Source: Bacillus sp. RAR_GA_16
GTDB taxonomy: Bacteria > Bacillota > Bacilli > Bacillales > Guptibacillaceae
Assembly: GCF_020165985.1 (NCBI RefSeq)
Contig: NZ_JAIUKZ010000008.1
Span: 186,001 to 250,000 of the forward strand
Direction: 5' to 3'
Length of the DNA: 64,000 nt
Positions 16,841 through 25,743 of the stretch are shown piece by piece. The stretch's first letter is position 1. Each line of letters opens with the position of its first letter. Under the pieces are notes generated by a model. That model had not been told where the DNA came from, searched no databases, and saw only the letters and a program-made list of their open reading frames with translations. The position numbers and the translations under genes were made by a program.

Positions 16841-16870
16841 AATAATACGGGAGACCACTCCCGTATTATT
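16841..16870 (-). terminator. Terminator of yppE
   Basis: Perfect 13-bp stem AATAATACGGGAG / CTCCCGTATTATT with loop ACCA, then TTTTAAATTT on the minus strand. The yppE stop codon lies inside the stem. Confidence 0.85.
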
Positions 16871-17228
16871 TTACTTCTTCTAATAACTTCTCTAATACAT
16901 ACTCAACTGATTGAACTCGTTCATTAAATTTCTTGGGACCTGTATCTTTTTGCCAGGCGACAACAGAGATCATTTCAATATTCTCATACGTATTTTTAAT
17001 TTGTATAGGATATAAATATTTGGGTTTATTCTCCATCACCCACTCTCTAGCAAGAGGCTCCCATTCCTTTAGTAGCGTTAATGCCCGGTCGGCAAATGGT
17101 TTCACTTCATCATAGAAATTCACCTTGTAATCATTAAGATGCGTTCGCGTTGTATATTGTACTCTTGCTTCTTCATTTATTTTTAGTAATTCTGCAGTCA
17201 ATTTACGTAGTGCTTTATTGTCATGCAT
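16866..17228 (-). CDS. yppE: YppE family protein (DUF1798)
   Basis: A 120-residue helical protein of the YppE/DUF1798 family (helical bundle, function unknown). The conserved core is KPFADRALTLLKEWEPLAREWV followed by NKPKYLYPIQI. The start is ATG 17228 after GGGGGTGAG; the ATG at 17246 lies upstream of that ribosome site. In B. subtilis yppE lies in the same neighbourhood between yprB and recU, so position supports the call. Confidence 0.85.
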   Translation of the reverse strand: MHDNKALRKLTAELLKINEEARVQYTTRTHLNDYKVNFYDEVKPFADRALTLLKEWEPLAREWVMENKPKYLYPIQIKNTYENIEMISVVAWQKDTGPKKFNERVQSVEYVLEKLLEEVK

Positions 17229-17278
17229 CACACTCACCCCCACCATCCCTATCCTAACACATGATTCTCATTCACAGA

Positions 17279-17311
17279 CAAAAACCTTATATCCGATCGG
17301 GGACATAAGGT
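17279..17311 (-). terminator. Terminator of the racA-like gene
   Basis: Stem ACCTTATGTCC / GGATATAAGGT (one G-T pair) with a 6-nt loop, followed by TTTTTG on the minus strand. Confidence 0.75.
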
Positions 17312-17337
17312 CAGAAGGGAACCATATTCAACTTTTT

Positions 17338-17835
17338 CTAGAAACTGAACAGACTCATGATCCAGGGACGCTTACCTTTGCCCGTCGACTGACCTACTGC
17401 CTCTTGAATAGACGTATGATCTTCAAGTTCGATTAACTTCTCCTCTAATGACGTAATCTTCTTCATTAATTCATCAAGTTCGGTACGGTGTTGAAGTACT
17501 TGCACGGTAATTACTTCATTCGCTTTTTCTTCCAATTGACGCTCAAGCTGTTCCAATCTTACTGAAAATCGATCTAGCCTTTGTTCAAACCGTTCAGGAG
17601 ATACCATCACTTGTTCAGGAGCATCAGTCGCACCGGATGATTTGATTTTTTCCATTGAGTAACCCCTTCTTAAGTCGTTTTTAATTGATTTTAGCTCCTC
17701 CACTGTTTCACTCGAAAAAAGAAAGTGTCCAAGCTCATTCTTTTCACACTCCAAATCAAAATACTTTACCCAGCGTTGAACAGTAGTAGGGTTTACACCA
17801 AGTTCGTCTGAAACCTGCTTTGTCTTTAATAACAT
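17338..17835 (-). CDS. racA: RacA-like chromosome-anchoring protein
   Basis: A 165-residue protein with a MerR-like helix-turn-helix at residues 2-28 (LLKTKQVSDELGVNPTTVQ), a coiled coil from about 78 to 140, and a short hydrophobic end (PWIMSLFSF) that could touch the membrane. This architecture and the HTH sequence fit RacA, which binds GC-rich repeats near the origin and DivIVA at the pole during sporulation. In B. subtilis racA (ywkC) lies far from this locus, so the location here differs. A paralogous coiled-coil HTH protein is the alternative. The leader contains a small hairpin, CAGGC / GCCTG, just before the ribosome site. Confidence 0.7.
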   Translation of the reverse strand: MLLKTKQVSDELGVNPTTVQRWVKYFDLECEKNELGHFLFSSETVEELKSIKNDLRRGYSMEKIKSSGATDAPEQVMVSPERFEQRLDRFSVRLEQLERQLEEKANEVITVQVLQHRTELDELMKKITSLEEKLIELEDHTSIQEAVGQSTGKGKRPWIMSLFSF

Positions 17836-17996
17836 GCAATCCCATCCCTTCTGTCATTCTCAGGCCATAGCCTGTAAGTTTGTATACGTACTATTCTCTT
17901 TTTCTTTTAGATTGCCTTCCTCTTTGACAAAACTAGAACGGTTTCGCCAAAGGTAGTGGTTTAATGCTAAAGGTAAGTACTTTCGACAATTATGTA

Positions 17997-18025
17997 GCAT
18001 GATTTTGTAACATCTGCTCAAACTA
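17997..18025 (+). promoter_or_regulatory. Candidate sigma-G promoter of sspM
   Basis: GCATG (fits GNATR) and CAAACTA (6 of 7 of CATNNTA) are separated by 17 nt, 20 nt before the sspM start codon. Confidence 0.5.
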
Positions 18026-18044
18026 AGTGAAGGAGGTGTAACAG

Positions 18045-18155
18045 ATGAGCAAAAAACAAAAATTCACTAAGACAAATGACAAACAAAAACAGCAAGAATC
18101 AAAAACAGGATATGGAAATAAAAAATTGGAAGGTCCTGATCGTCCTTCCACTTAA
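18045..18155 (+). CDS. sspM: Acid-soluble spore protein M
   Basis: A 36-residue minor SASP. The very basic Gln/Lys-rich N-terminus and the C-terminal KKLEGPDRPST match SspM, whose B. subtilis version ends KKLGGPNRPST. It should be made in the forespore. An AAGGAGGTG site lies 6 nt before the ATG. It is read opposite to yppC and shares its terminator. Confidence 0.88.
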   Translation: MSKKQKFTKTNDKQKQQESKTGYGNKKLEGPDRPST

Positions 18156-18180
18156 AAGCAGGGTTAAATCCTGCTTTTTT
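18154..18180. terminator. Shared terminator of sspM and yppC
   Basis: Stem AAAAGCAGG / CCTGCTTTT around a 7-nt loop, T8 on the plus strand. Both stop codons lie in or beside the hairpin. Confidence 0.8.
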
Positions 18181-19126
18181 TTATAAGCAAATTTTCTATT
18201 TCAATCGCAATTCGAATTTCACTTCTTTTCTTCTCATACCAATCTGATAAGGCAAGCTCAGGCGGTAGCCTGACATCATTTTCTAACATTTTCTTAACGA
18301 GCGCTTGCCCCTTATACCAATCCCGTTTTTTACCTTGATGATGATGGATAACCGGATATACTTGCCTTAACATGGGGCCTTCTCGTTTTTTTCCCATGTT
18401 ACGTTCATAGTCAAATCTTGATCCAGTTGGAAAGGTAGTAGAAGCAAACCGAAAAAAACTAGGATAGTATTTCGGATGAAAGAGCAATTTAGCTAATTTT
18501 TTCCCAAGCACGATGCGGTTCTTCGTGTGACAGAAACGACTAACAGATAAACCATATAGTTCTCCTTCTAACGTTGGAAAGAGTACCGTACTAAAATGAA
18601 ACCAATCTTGAACCGTAAAAAAGAATGAATGAAAAACTTCTTTTGCATAGATATGATGTTCCATGACTGGACCTTCAATCACATGCTGCTCATTAATAAT
18701 AAGAGCTGTCATTAATCGTTCTTCATTCCTAGACTGAAAAAACGTTTCCCATTCTTTTAGAATAAAACACGATATTTCTAATTCTTGCCCAAGCTCTAAA
18801 AATGACGCATTCGTTTTTTTACAGTATTCATATAACAAAAGTTGCGGGGCTGCATCATCAAAAATCGTCCAGTTTGCGCGTTCATATGTCAAAAAAAAAT
18901 TCATTAATTGCTTATTGTTTAAGGCTCTTGGAAACCACTCACCCTGTAAATCACACATGCTCCAACCAGCATTTCTTGAAACCATTGAAGCAAGAAATGC
19001 CCACTTAATTTCAGAATTCCGTTGATAAAATCGATGATAAAATACGGTACGTGAAATATTATCCATATTCCATCTTTCTGTTTCTTTTCGAATGTTTGCA
19101 ATCATTTCTTTCGTGGTTTTCACCAT
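18164..19126 (-). CDS. yppC: DUF2515 family protein YppC
   Basis: A 320-residue protein of the YppC/DUF2515 family, function unknown. Conserved segments include RTVFYHRFYQRNSEIKWAFL and SMVSRNAGWSMCDLQGEW. It is rich in Phe, Trp and His and has no signal peptide. The start is ATG 19126, 6 nt after AGGTG; a GTG at 19135 overlaps that site. The gene is divergent from recU, as in B. subtilis. Confidence 0.88.
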   Translation of the reverse strand: MVKTTKEMIANIRKETERWNMDNISRTVFYHRFYQRNSEIKWAFLASMVSRNAGWSMCDLQGEWFPRALNNKQLMNFFLTYERANWTIFDDAAPQLLLYEYCKKTNASFLELGQELEISCFILKEWETFFQSRNEERLMTALIINEQHVIEGPVMEHHIYAKEVFHSFFFTVQDWFHFSTVLFPTLEGELYGLSVSRFCHTKNRIVLGKKLAKLLFHPKYYPSFFRFASTTFPTGSRFDYERNMGKKREGPMLRQVYPVIHHHQGKKRDWYKGQALVKKMLENDVRLPPELALSDWYEKKRSEIRIAIEIENLLIKKSRI

Positions 19127-19221
19127 ATTTTTCACCTGCTTGAAACATTTTTGTCGGACAACTCGTATTAAGTAAAGTAAAATAGATTCAGTGCACCTTC
19201 TAAATAGAAAGGATGATTAAC

Positions 19222-19824
19222 GTGCCGATTCGATATCCGAACGGAAAGCCGTACGTCCCTTCGGCTCAGAATCAGCTTGCAAGTCAAAAACAACCGTCAT
19301 ACAGCAACCGGGGTATGACATTAGAAGAAGATATTAATCAAAGTAATACGTATTATCTCTCAATAGGTAAAGCCGTTATTCATAAAAAGCCTACCCCCGT
19401 TCAAATCGTTAATGTTGATTACCCAAAACGGAGCGCCGCTGTGATTAAGGAAGCGTACTTCAAGCAGGCTTCTACAACTGATTACAATGGGGTATACAAA
19501 GGGAAATACATCGATTTTGAAGCAAAAGAAACGAAAAACAAAACGTCTTTTCCGTTAAATAATTTTCATGAACATCAGATCAATCATATGGAGCAGGTAA
19601 ACGATCATGATGGAATTTGCTTTGTACTCCTTCGCTTTTCAATGACAGACGAGGTTTTCTTACTAGATGCAGTCACACTTTTTTCTCATTGGGAAATCAT
19701 GAAAAATGGTGGAAGGAAGTCTATTAAGAAAGAAGAGATTGAAAAGTCCGGTATACGAATTCCTTACACGTTTCAACCGCGCATTGACTATCTGAAAATT
19801 ATTGATAAAATGTATTTCAGCTAA
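19222..19824 (+). CDS. recU: Holliday junction resolvase RecU
   Basis: About 200 residues; resolves Holliday junctions during recombination and chromosome segregation. The nuclease core is [25 protein letters not shown] followed by [11 protein letters not shown], with the D-x-E-x-K metal site. The start is taken as GTG 19222, 8 nt after AAAGGA; an ATG at 19213 directly abuts that site. It lies 80 bp before ponA in the same direction, the conserved recU-ponA pair of Firmicutes. Confidence 0.95.
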   Translation: MPIRYPNGKPYVPSAQNQLASQKQPSYSNRGMTLEEDINQSNTYYLSIGKAVIHKKPTPVQIVNVDYPKRSAAVIKEAYFKQASTTDYNGVYKGKYIDFEAKETKNKTSFPLNNFHEHQINHMEQVNDHDGICFVLLRFSMTDEVFLLDAVTLFSHWEIMKNGGRKSIKKEEIEKSGIRIPYTFQPRIDYLKIIDKMYFS

Positions 19825-19904
19825 GAAGTCATCTCTATCATTCATAAAACGATGGATTCATTCGAATCCTATAACCAGTACAGGTTTGAAAGGCAGGAAT
19901 ATTC

Positions 19905-22586
19905 ATGAGTGAATATCAATCGCGTCAAGAAAGACGTAAAACAAGCGGAAAGAAAAAGAAAGCCCCTAAAAAAACGGGTAAGAGAGGAATTTTCAAAAAA
20001 ATCTTTCTTACATTAGTTGTTTTATTCCTAGTCGGTTTAGTGGCTGGAGGTATTACAACAATTGCCTATATTAATAGTGCACCAGAGCTTGACCCAGATA
20101 AACTTACCAATCCACAGTCATCCGTCATACTTGATCGAGATGATAAAGAAGTACAAACAATTGAAGGCGCAGATGCAAGAGAAGTAGCAAAAATTGATGA
20201 GATCCCCGATGTTCTGAAAAATGCGTTTGTTTCTGTGGAAGATACACGTTTCTATGAACACTTCGGAATTGATCCACGAAGAATTGGTGGAGCCGTGCTT
20301 GCAAACATTACGAACGGTTTTGGAGCTGAAGGTGCAAGTACCATTACTCAGCAGGTCATTAAGAACTCTCTCTTAACATCTGAAAAATCATTAGAACGAA
20401 AAGTACAAGAAGCTTATTTATCAATTAAGTTAGAGCAAGAATATTCAAAAGATCAAATATTAGAAATGTATCTTAACAAGATTTATTTCGGTAATGGCGC
20501 ATGGGGCGTAGTGGACGCAGCTGAAACGTACTTCGGTAAAAACATTACTGAAGAAGAATTAACACCAGGTGAAGCAGCACTGCTCGCAGGACTGCCACAG
20601 CGTCCAACTTACTATAATCCTTATGAATACCCTGATCAGGCAGAGCAGCGTCGAAATGTTGTTTTGAGCTTAATGGAAAAGCAAGGTGTGATTACGGCTG
20701 AAGAAGCCGATAAATATCAGGCTGAAAAAGTGAGCGATATGGTTGTCGCACTTACTGAAGAAAAAGAAACAGATCAATATAAAGTATTTATGGATCAAGT
20801 GGTGAAAGAGCTTCGCGATCGTGATGATATCTCTGAAAAAGATATCTACTCCGGTGGGCTTGAAATCTACACGACGCTTGATACACGCGCTCAGGATATT
20901 ACTTCAAACGTGATCGCAAACTATCCTTATTCAAATGAAGATATGCGATCAGGACTTGTCCTAATGGATACGAAAACCGGCTCCATTCGTGCCATTGGTG
21001 AAACGCGAAAAGATGAGAGTGTCATTACGTACGCAACAACTGGAAAGTTTCAGCCAGGTTCAACGGCTAAGCCAATTATTGCGTATGGTCCTGCCATTGA
21101 AAACATGCAGTGGTCAACTGGCCGATCGATTAAAGATGAGCCTCTTCAAATAGGTGATGCAAATATCCGAAACTGGGATCGCGAATATCGTGGACAGGTA
21201 TCAATGAGACGTGCGCTTGAAATGTCTTATAACGTTCCGGCGGTTAATACGTTCCTTGAAGTTGGAAAGGAACCATCTCAAGAGTTCGCAAATAAGCTTG
21301 GTATGGGACTAGAAGATACTGATATGGTTGCTACGGCTGCTATTGGGACATTTACTACATCTCCACTCCAAATGACTGGTGCATATGCCGCATTTGGGAA
21401 TGGTGGAACGTACAACGAACCACATACCGTTCGAAAAGTGGTTTTCCCTGATGGAAAAGAAATTAATCTTGAGCCGGAACCTGAAAAAGCAATGAATGAT
21501 TATACCGCTTATATGATTACAGATATGCTAAAATCAGTAGTCGATGAAGGAACAGGAACGGATGCGAAAATCCCTGGTCTTCCTGTTGCAGGTAAAACAG
21601 GCACAACGAACCACGATGCTGCTACCATTCAAAAACAAGGTTTTCCTACTTCAGGAATTGTTAAAGATGCCTGGTTTGCAGGATACACGACTGAATACTC
21701 AATGGCCGTTTGGACAGGATATAACAAGCCAAACGCCCATTATCTTGATTCAAGCAAAGGTGAAGATGATACATCTAAATTGATTTTCAAAGAAATCATG
21801 AGTCAAGTATCCGAAGGTGTTAACACTGAAGACTTCACAAAACCCGATTCCGTTGTAGAAGTTGGCGTCGAAAAAAGCACTGGTTTACTCCCTAGTGATT
21901 ACACTCCAAAAGATCAAATTGTATATGAGCTTTTTGTGAAGGGAAGCACACCAGAAAAAACGTCGAACAAATACAAACAACCTGATGGGGTTAATGGCCT
22001 CTCAGCACAATATAATGCAGATTCAAACAGCATTTCCCTCTCATGGCAGCCTGGTGAAGATAAATCATTCACGTATAAAGTTGAAATGGCTGTTAACGGA
22101 GGTGGCTACCAGGGATTAACGGAAACGGGTGATACTGGATTTACCGTACAGAATGTTGAAAAAGGTAGCGAATATAAATTCAAAGTAACCGCCGTTTCAG
22201 ATTCAGGCGTTTCAACGAAGCCTGCTGAAACATCTGTTTCGGTTCCAAAAGAAGAAGAAGCTCAAGAGCCTGAAGAACCGATAGAAGAAGAAAATCCTGA
22301 AGAAGAAGGCGAAACGCCACCAGAAGAAGGAAATGATCAAAACGGCGAAGGGGCTGGAAACACCGAAGGCAATCAAGGTGATGAAGAACAGCCTCCTGCT
22401 GAAGATCAAGGCGGAAATTCTGGTCAAGAAAATCAGGGTAACAACGGTGGAGGAAACGGGGATGGTGGCGCTAGTAATAATACTGGTAACACTGAACCAG
22501 GTAATCCTGGGGATGCCGGGAACACAGAAGAACCTGACACTGGTTCAAACGCCCCTGCGAACTCACCTGCCACTGAAAACAACTAG
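19905..22586 (+). CDS. ponA: Class A penicillin-binding protein 1A
   Basis: An 893-residue bifunctional cell-wall synthase. The basic cytoplasmic start (1-32) is followed by a membrane helix (33-55) and a glycosyltransferase domain with catalytic E112 in VEDTRFYEHFG, GASTITQQ (143-150) and QILEMYLNKIYFGNGAWG. The transpeptidase has S386-T-A-K389, S441-Y-N443 and K564-T-G. A fibronectin type III-like domain lies at about 690-780, then a 110-residue tail rich in Glu, Pro, Gly and Asn. B. subtilis PonA also has an FN3-like region and a disordered tail. A terminator follows. Confidence 0.96.
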   Translation: MSEYQSRQERRKTSGKKKKAPKKTGKRGIFKKIFLTLVVLFLVGLVAGGITTIAYINSAPELDPDKLTNPQSSVILDRDDKEVQTIEGADAREVAKIDEIPDVLKNAFVSVEDTRFYEHFGIDPRRIGGAVLANITNGFGAEGASTITQQVIKNSLLTSEKSLERKVQEAYLSIKLEQEYSKDQILEMYLNKIYFGNGAWGVVDAAETYFGKNITEEELTPGEAALLAGLPQRPTYYNPYEYPDQAEQRRNVVLSLMEKQGVITAEEADKYQAEKVSDMVVALTEEKETDQYKVFMDQVVKELRDRDDISEKDIYSGGLEIYTTLDTRAQDITSNVIANYPYSNEDMRSGLVLMDTKTGSIRAIGETRKDESVITYATTGKFQPGSTAKPIIAYGPAIENMQWSTGRSIKDEPLQIGDANIRNWDREYRGQVSMRRALEMSYNVPAVNTFLEVGKEPSQEFANKLGMGLEDTDMVATAAIGTFTTSPLQMTGAYAAFGNGGTYNEPHTVRKVVFPDGKEINLEPEPEKAMNDYTAYMITDMLKSVVDEGTGTDAKIPGLPVAGKTGTTNHDAATIQKQGFPTSGIVKDAWFAGYTTEYSMAVWTGYNKPNAHYLDSSKGEDDTSKLIFKEIMSQVSEGVNTEDFTKPDSVVEVGVEKSTGLLPSDYTPKDQIVYELFVKGSTPEKTSNKYKQPDGVNGLSAQYNADSNSISLSWQPGEDKSFTYKVEMAVNGGGYQGLTETGDTGFTVQNVEKGSEYKFKVTAVSDSGVSTKPAETSVSVPKEEEAQEPEEPIEEENPEEEGETPPEEGNDQNGEGAGNTEGNQGDEEQPPAEDQGGNSGQENQGNNGGGNGDGGASNNTGNTEPGNPGDAGNTEEPDTGSNAPANSPATENN

Positions 22587-22592
22587 CATAAC

Positions 22593-22624
22593 AAAAGCCC
22601 AATCTGCGAGCAGATTGGGCTTTT
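22593..22624. terminator. Bidirectional terminator between ponA and nth
   Basis: Stem AAAAGCCCAATCTG / CAGATTGGGCTTTT, loop CGAG, between convergent genes. Confidence 0.88.
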
Positions 22625-22644
22625 CATATGTTTTAATCAGCTTC

Positions 22645-23304
22645 TTACTTTGTGCGAGCTCTCTGCTTCATCCGCTTTTGACCTTCACGACAAAGCTCTA
22701 ACAGAGGACAGATTTCGCACTGCGGAGATTGCGCTTTACAATGGTACCGTCCGAAGAAAATAAAGCGATGATGAGACACGGACCACTCTTCTTCTGGAAT
22801 TTTTCGCATAAGTGTTTTTTCAACTTCAAGTACAGAGTCTTTCCACCTGCATATTCCAAGTCGCTTGCTCACTCTCTCAACGTGCGTATCTACAGCGATT
22901 GCAGGTACATCAAACGCTACTGAAGCAATCACATTAGCCGTTTTACGCCCAACCCCTGCCAACTTCATTAATTCTTCCCTCGTCTCAGGAAGGACACCAT
23001 CATGCTCTTCTACTACAGTTCTAGCTAGCTTTTTAATGTTTTTCGCTTTATTACGAAATAAACCAATCCGTCTTATATCGTTTTCTAATTCTTCAATGGG
23101 CACTTGAAGAAAATCCTCCGGCCCATTGTATTTCTGAAAAAGACCAGGTGTTACTTTATTAACTAGCGCATCTGTACACTGAGCGGATAGAACGACCGCT
23201 ATGGCAAGCTCAAATGGTGTGGAATGATTCAATTCACAGTGTGCATTCGGGAACATTTCTCCCATCGTATCTAGAACAGTCTGTATCTGATTTTTCGTTA
23301 ACAA
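22645..23304 (-). CDS. nth: Endonuclease III
   Basis: A 219-residue base-excision DNA glycosylase/AP lyase for oxidised pyrimidines. It has the helix-hairpin-helix LAGVGRKTANV with catalytic K121, D139 in VDTHVERV, and the [4Fe-4S] cluster cysteines C189-x6-C196-x2-C199-x5-C205. The start is a TTG at 23304 behind AGAAGGGAAG, giving the family's usual length; an ATG at 23355 falls in the tail of a terminator hairpin. The ypoC gene found after nth in B. subtilis is absent here. Confidence 0.93.
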   Translation of the reverse strand: MLTKNQIQTVLDTMGEMFPNAHCELNHSTPFELAIAVVLSAQCTDALVNKVTPGLFQKYNGPEDFLQVPIEELENDIRRIGLFRNKAKNIKKLARTVVEEHDGVLPETREELMKLAGVGRKTANVIASVAFDVPAIAVDTHVERVSKRLGICRWKDSVLEVEKTLMRKIPEEEWSVSHHRFIFFGRYHCKAQSPQCEICPLLELCREGQKRMKQRARTK

Positions 23305-23355
23305 CAGTTCTACTTCCCTTCTTAAGTTAGCAATGTCTATCCTTTCTGCATACAC

Positions 23356-23384
23356 AAAAAGCGGAAGTTGAGCTTCCGCTTTTT
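23356..23384 (-). terminator. Terminator between dnaD and nth
   Basis: Perfect 12-bp stem AAAAAGCGGAAG / CTTCCGCTTTTT with a 5-nt loop. It lies 10 bp beyond the stop codon of the restored dnaD frame (23394-23396). Confidence 0.8.
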
Positions 23385-23472
23385 GCTAATCTTCTATCGT
23401 CCAAGCCAATTGTAGATTGGCGTATTTTGACCTGACTCATTTTTTGTTTCTGTTTTAGCAGGTATTTTTTTA

Positions 23473-24111
23473 TCATACTGATGCTTTCGAAACTTTTCGC
23501 CATAGGAATCTTGCTTGATCAACCGTCTTGATGCCATTGCGTTTCCATTCAAAAAGAATGCGGTCAATATAGCGAAAGTTTAACTTTCCAGCAAGAACAG
23601 CTTCTTTTAAAGCAGCTTTAATAAGCTCTGCATCATGCTTATCAGCGTCAATCCACATGGCAAGTGTCTCACATTCTATCGGGGAAAGTGGCCTTGCAAA
23701 TTCACGCTCAAACAATGTATAGAGGCTTTCTTCCTGCTCCATGTTTTTTAAAGCAGATTTTTCTGCTTCTTCCTGCTCAATCGCTTTAAAGATTCTTTCC
23801 CATAACGGAAGAAGCGAATAAGCTTCTGTATAATAATTTTTCGCGTCATTCTGGTGTTCTTCAATCGTTAAAACACCTTTTTGCATGAGCTGCTGTATTT
23901 TATCTAAACACGCTTGAGGCGAATAAGTCATTGTAGATGCAAGTTCTTCAGGTGTAGGAAACGTATTTCCTTGATCAATAAAACTGTGTAGCTTAATTAA
24001 AAAGAACGCATCTTCTTCTTTTAAGCCAATACGGACATAGTGATTTAATAATAATCTCGGTATTGAAACATGTCCTTCGTTCATCATTTGAATGATTTGT
24101 TCCTTCTTCAT
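23473..24111 (-). CDS. dnaD: DNA replication protein DnaD, C-terminus frameshifted
   Basis: DnaD acts with DnaB and DnaI in loading the replicative helicase at oriC and at stalled forks. The 212 residues seen include the N-terminal winged helix and the DnaD domain (FEREFARPLSPIECETLAMW, then AVLAGKLNFRYIDRILFEWKRNGI). The frame then ends abruptly as RFLWRKVSKASV. Shifting by one base near 23501 gives SYGEKFRKHQYDKK and a further tail ending TPIYNWLGR, stop at 23394-23396. That matches the normal DnaD end (I recall PFYNWLEQ in B. subtilis). So a one-base indel truncates the protein by about 25 residues, or the sequence contains an error. The start is ATG 24111, 9 nt after AGGTGG. Confidence 0.9.
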   Translation of the reverse strand: MKKEQIIQMMNEGHVSIPRLLLNHYVRIGLKEEDAFFLIKLHSFIDQGNTFPTPEELASTMTYSPQACLDKIQQLMQKGVLTIEEHQNDAKNYYTEAYSLLPLWERIFKAIEQEEAEKSALKNMEQEESLYTLFEREFARPLSPIECETLAMWIDADKHDAELIKAALKEAVLAGKLNFRYIDRILFEWKRNGIKTVDQARFLWRKVSKASV

Positions 24112-24267
24112 CCCATCCACCTCTACCTTTCATTATAGCATGCCGGCATTTTGTGATGGGAGTAGAAAAAAATACCTATGCTGTGCATAGTTTCTTTTCT
24201 CTCATCCTATATACATTCCACTTTAAGGAGATGAAATGCTTCTAACTACGGCATTTTATCAGATAAA

Positions 24268-24296
24268 GACGCTTCTCTCATAACGAAAGAAGCGTC
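24268..24296 (-). terminator. Hairpin after asnS
   Basis: Stem GACGCTTCT / AGAAGCGTC with a short T-rich tail on the minus strand, 16 bp after asnS. It would separate asnS from dnaD. Confidence 0.65.
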
Positions 24297-24311
24297 AGCT
24301 TAGTTAGTTTA

Positions 24312-25604
24312 TCACGGATATAGACGATTTAAAAGGCGTGGGAATGGAATTGTTTCTCGTACGTGCTCCACACCTGAAAGCCAGGCAACGGTTCGTTCTA
24401 ATCCAAGACCAAATCCTGAATGAGGAACAGAGCCATAACGACGTAGTTCAAGATACCATTTATAAGCATCGTCAGTTAAGCCATGTTCTTCGTAGCGCTT
24501 TTCCATTAGGGATAGATCATCAATACGTTGACTACCACCGATAATTTCACCATAGCCTTCGGGTGCAATTAAGTCAGCACATAAAACAACTTCTTCACGC
24601 TCTGGATCTGGCTTCATATAGAATGCTTTAATGTCTTTCGGGTAATTCGTAATAAAGACCGGCTTCTCAAAACTTTCAGCAATGGCTGTTTCATGCGGAG
24701 CTCCAAAGTCTTCTCCCCATTCAATATCAGTAAACCCTTTATCTTTTAACAATGTAATGGCATCGTCATAAGAAATACGAGGGAAAGGTGCTTGAATGGC
24801 TTCAAGTTTAGAAACATCACGCTCTAGCGTTTTTAGCTCAAGCTGGCAATTATCTAGGACAGACTTGACCAGAAAACTCACGTATTGTTCCTGAACTTCA
24901 AGGCTCTCCTCATGATTCATAAACGCCATTTCCGGTTCAATCATCCAAAACTCAATTAAGTGACGACGCGTTTTGGATTTTTCAGCACGGAACGTTGGAC
25001 CAAAGGAAAATACGCGACCAAATGCCATTGCCGCTGCTTCCATATAGAGCTGACCACTTTGAGAAAGGTAAGCATCTTCTTCAAAGTATTTGGTATGGAA
25101 TAGATCTGTTGTGCCTTCAGCCGAACTTCCTGTTAAAATAGGCGGATCAATTTTCACGAAATCATTTTCGTTAAAGAACTGATACGTTGCGCGAATGATT
25201 TCATTTCGGATACGAAGAATAGCATTTTGGCGTCGTGAACGGATCCACAGATGACGGTTGTCCATTAAGAATTCAGTACCATGTTCTTTAGGCGTAATCG
25301 GATAATCTACCGCTTCGTGAATTAATTCCACATTAGTAACAGTTAATTCATATCCTGACTGTGAACGGTCATCTTCACGTACCACGCCAGTTACCCATAC
25401 AGATGATTCTTGTGTAAGGTTTTTAGCCGTTTCCCAAGCTTCCTCAGAAACTTCTTTCTTAACCATAACGCCTTGAATAAAGCCAGTACCATCGCGAAGC
25501 TGAAGAAACTGTATTTTTCCACTAGAACGCTTATTATGTAACCAGGCACCAATTGTAACGTTTTGTTCCACCTGTTTATTTACGTTTGAAATCGTTGTTT
25601 TCAC
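24312..25604 (-). CDS. asnS: Asparaginyl-tRNA synthetase
   Basis: A 430-residue class IIb synthetase that charges tRNA-Asn. The N-terminal OB fold (about 15-105) binds the anticodon. Class II motif 2 appears as [21 protein letters not shown] and motif 3 as [13 protein letters not shown] near the C-terminus. A TGGAGGG site precedes the ATG. A terminator-like hairpin lies immediately upstream and no separate promoter fits between it and the gene, so expression may depend on read-through from aspB. Confidence 0.97.
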   Translation of the reverse strand: MKTTISNVNKQVEQNVTIGAWLHNKRSSGKIQFLQLRDGTGFIQGVMVKKEVSEEAWETAKNLTQESSVWVTGVVREDDRSQSGYELTVTNVELIHEAVDYPITPKEHGTEFLMDNRHLWIRSRRQNAILRIRNEIIRATYQFFNENDFVKIDPPILTGSSAEGTTDLFHTKYFEEDAYLSQSGQLYMEAAAMAFGRVFSFGPTFRAEKSKTRRHLIEFWMIEPEMAFMNHEESLEVQEQYVSFLVKSVLDNCQLELKTLERDVSKLEAIQAPFPRISYDDAITLLKDKGFTDIEWGEDFGAPHETAIAESFEKPVFITNYPKDIKAFYMKPDPEREEVVLCADLIAPEGYGEIIGGSQRIDDLSLMEKRYEEHGLTDDAYKWYLELRRYGSVPHSGFGLGLERTVAWLSGVEHVRETIPFPRLLNRLYP

Positions 25605-25630
25605 TGCTTATTTCCCTCCAACTAATTAGA

Positions 25631-25677
25631 AAAAATGGGCGCAACTTCTCACTAATGAAAAATGAAAATTGCGCCAT
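25631..25677 (-). terminator. Terminator or attenuator hairpin between aspB and asnS
   Basis: Stem ATGGCGCAA / TTGCGCCCAT (one bulged G), loop of about 24 nt, then TTTTTT on the minus strand. The asnS ribosome site begins about 15 nt after the T-tract. Confidence 0.7.
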
Positions 25678-25743
25678 CCATTTGTTTCGATGGTGATTAC
25701 TCGGTTCTTATTATACTAATTATTTGTTCAATGAACAACTCGC

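Noticed and set aside
22212-22427. Minus-strand frame over the ponA tail
   Set aside because: It arises from the low-complexity Glu/Pro/Gly codons of PBP1A.
25605-25743. T-box leader for asnS
   Set aside because: No T-box sequence, no specifier loop; only a simple hairpin.
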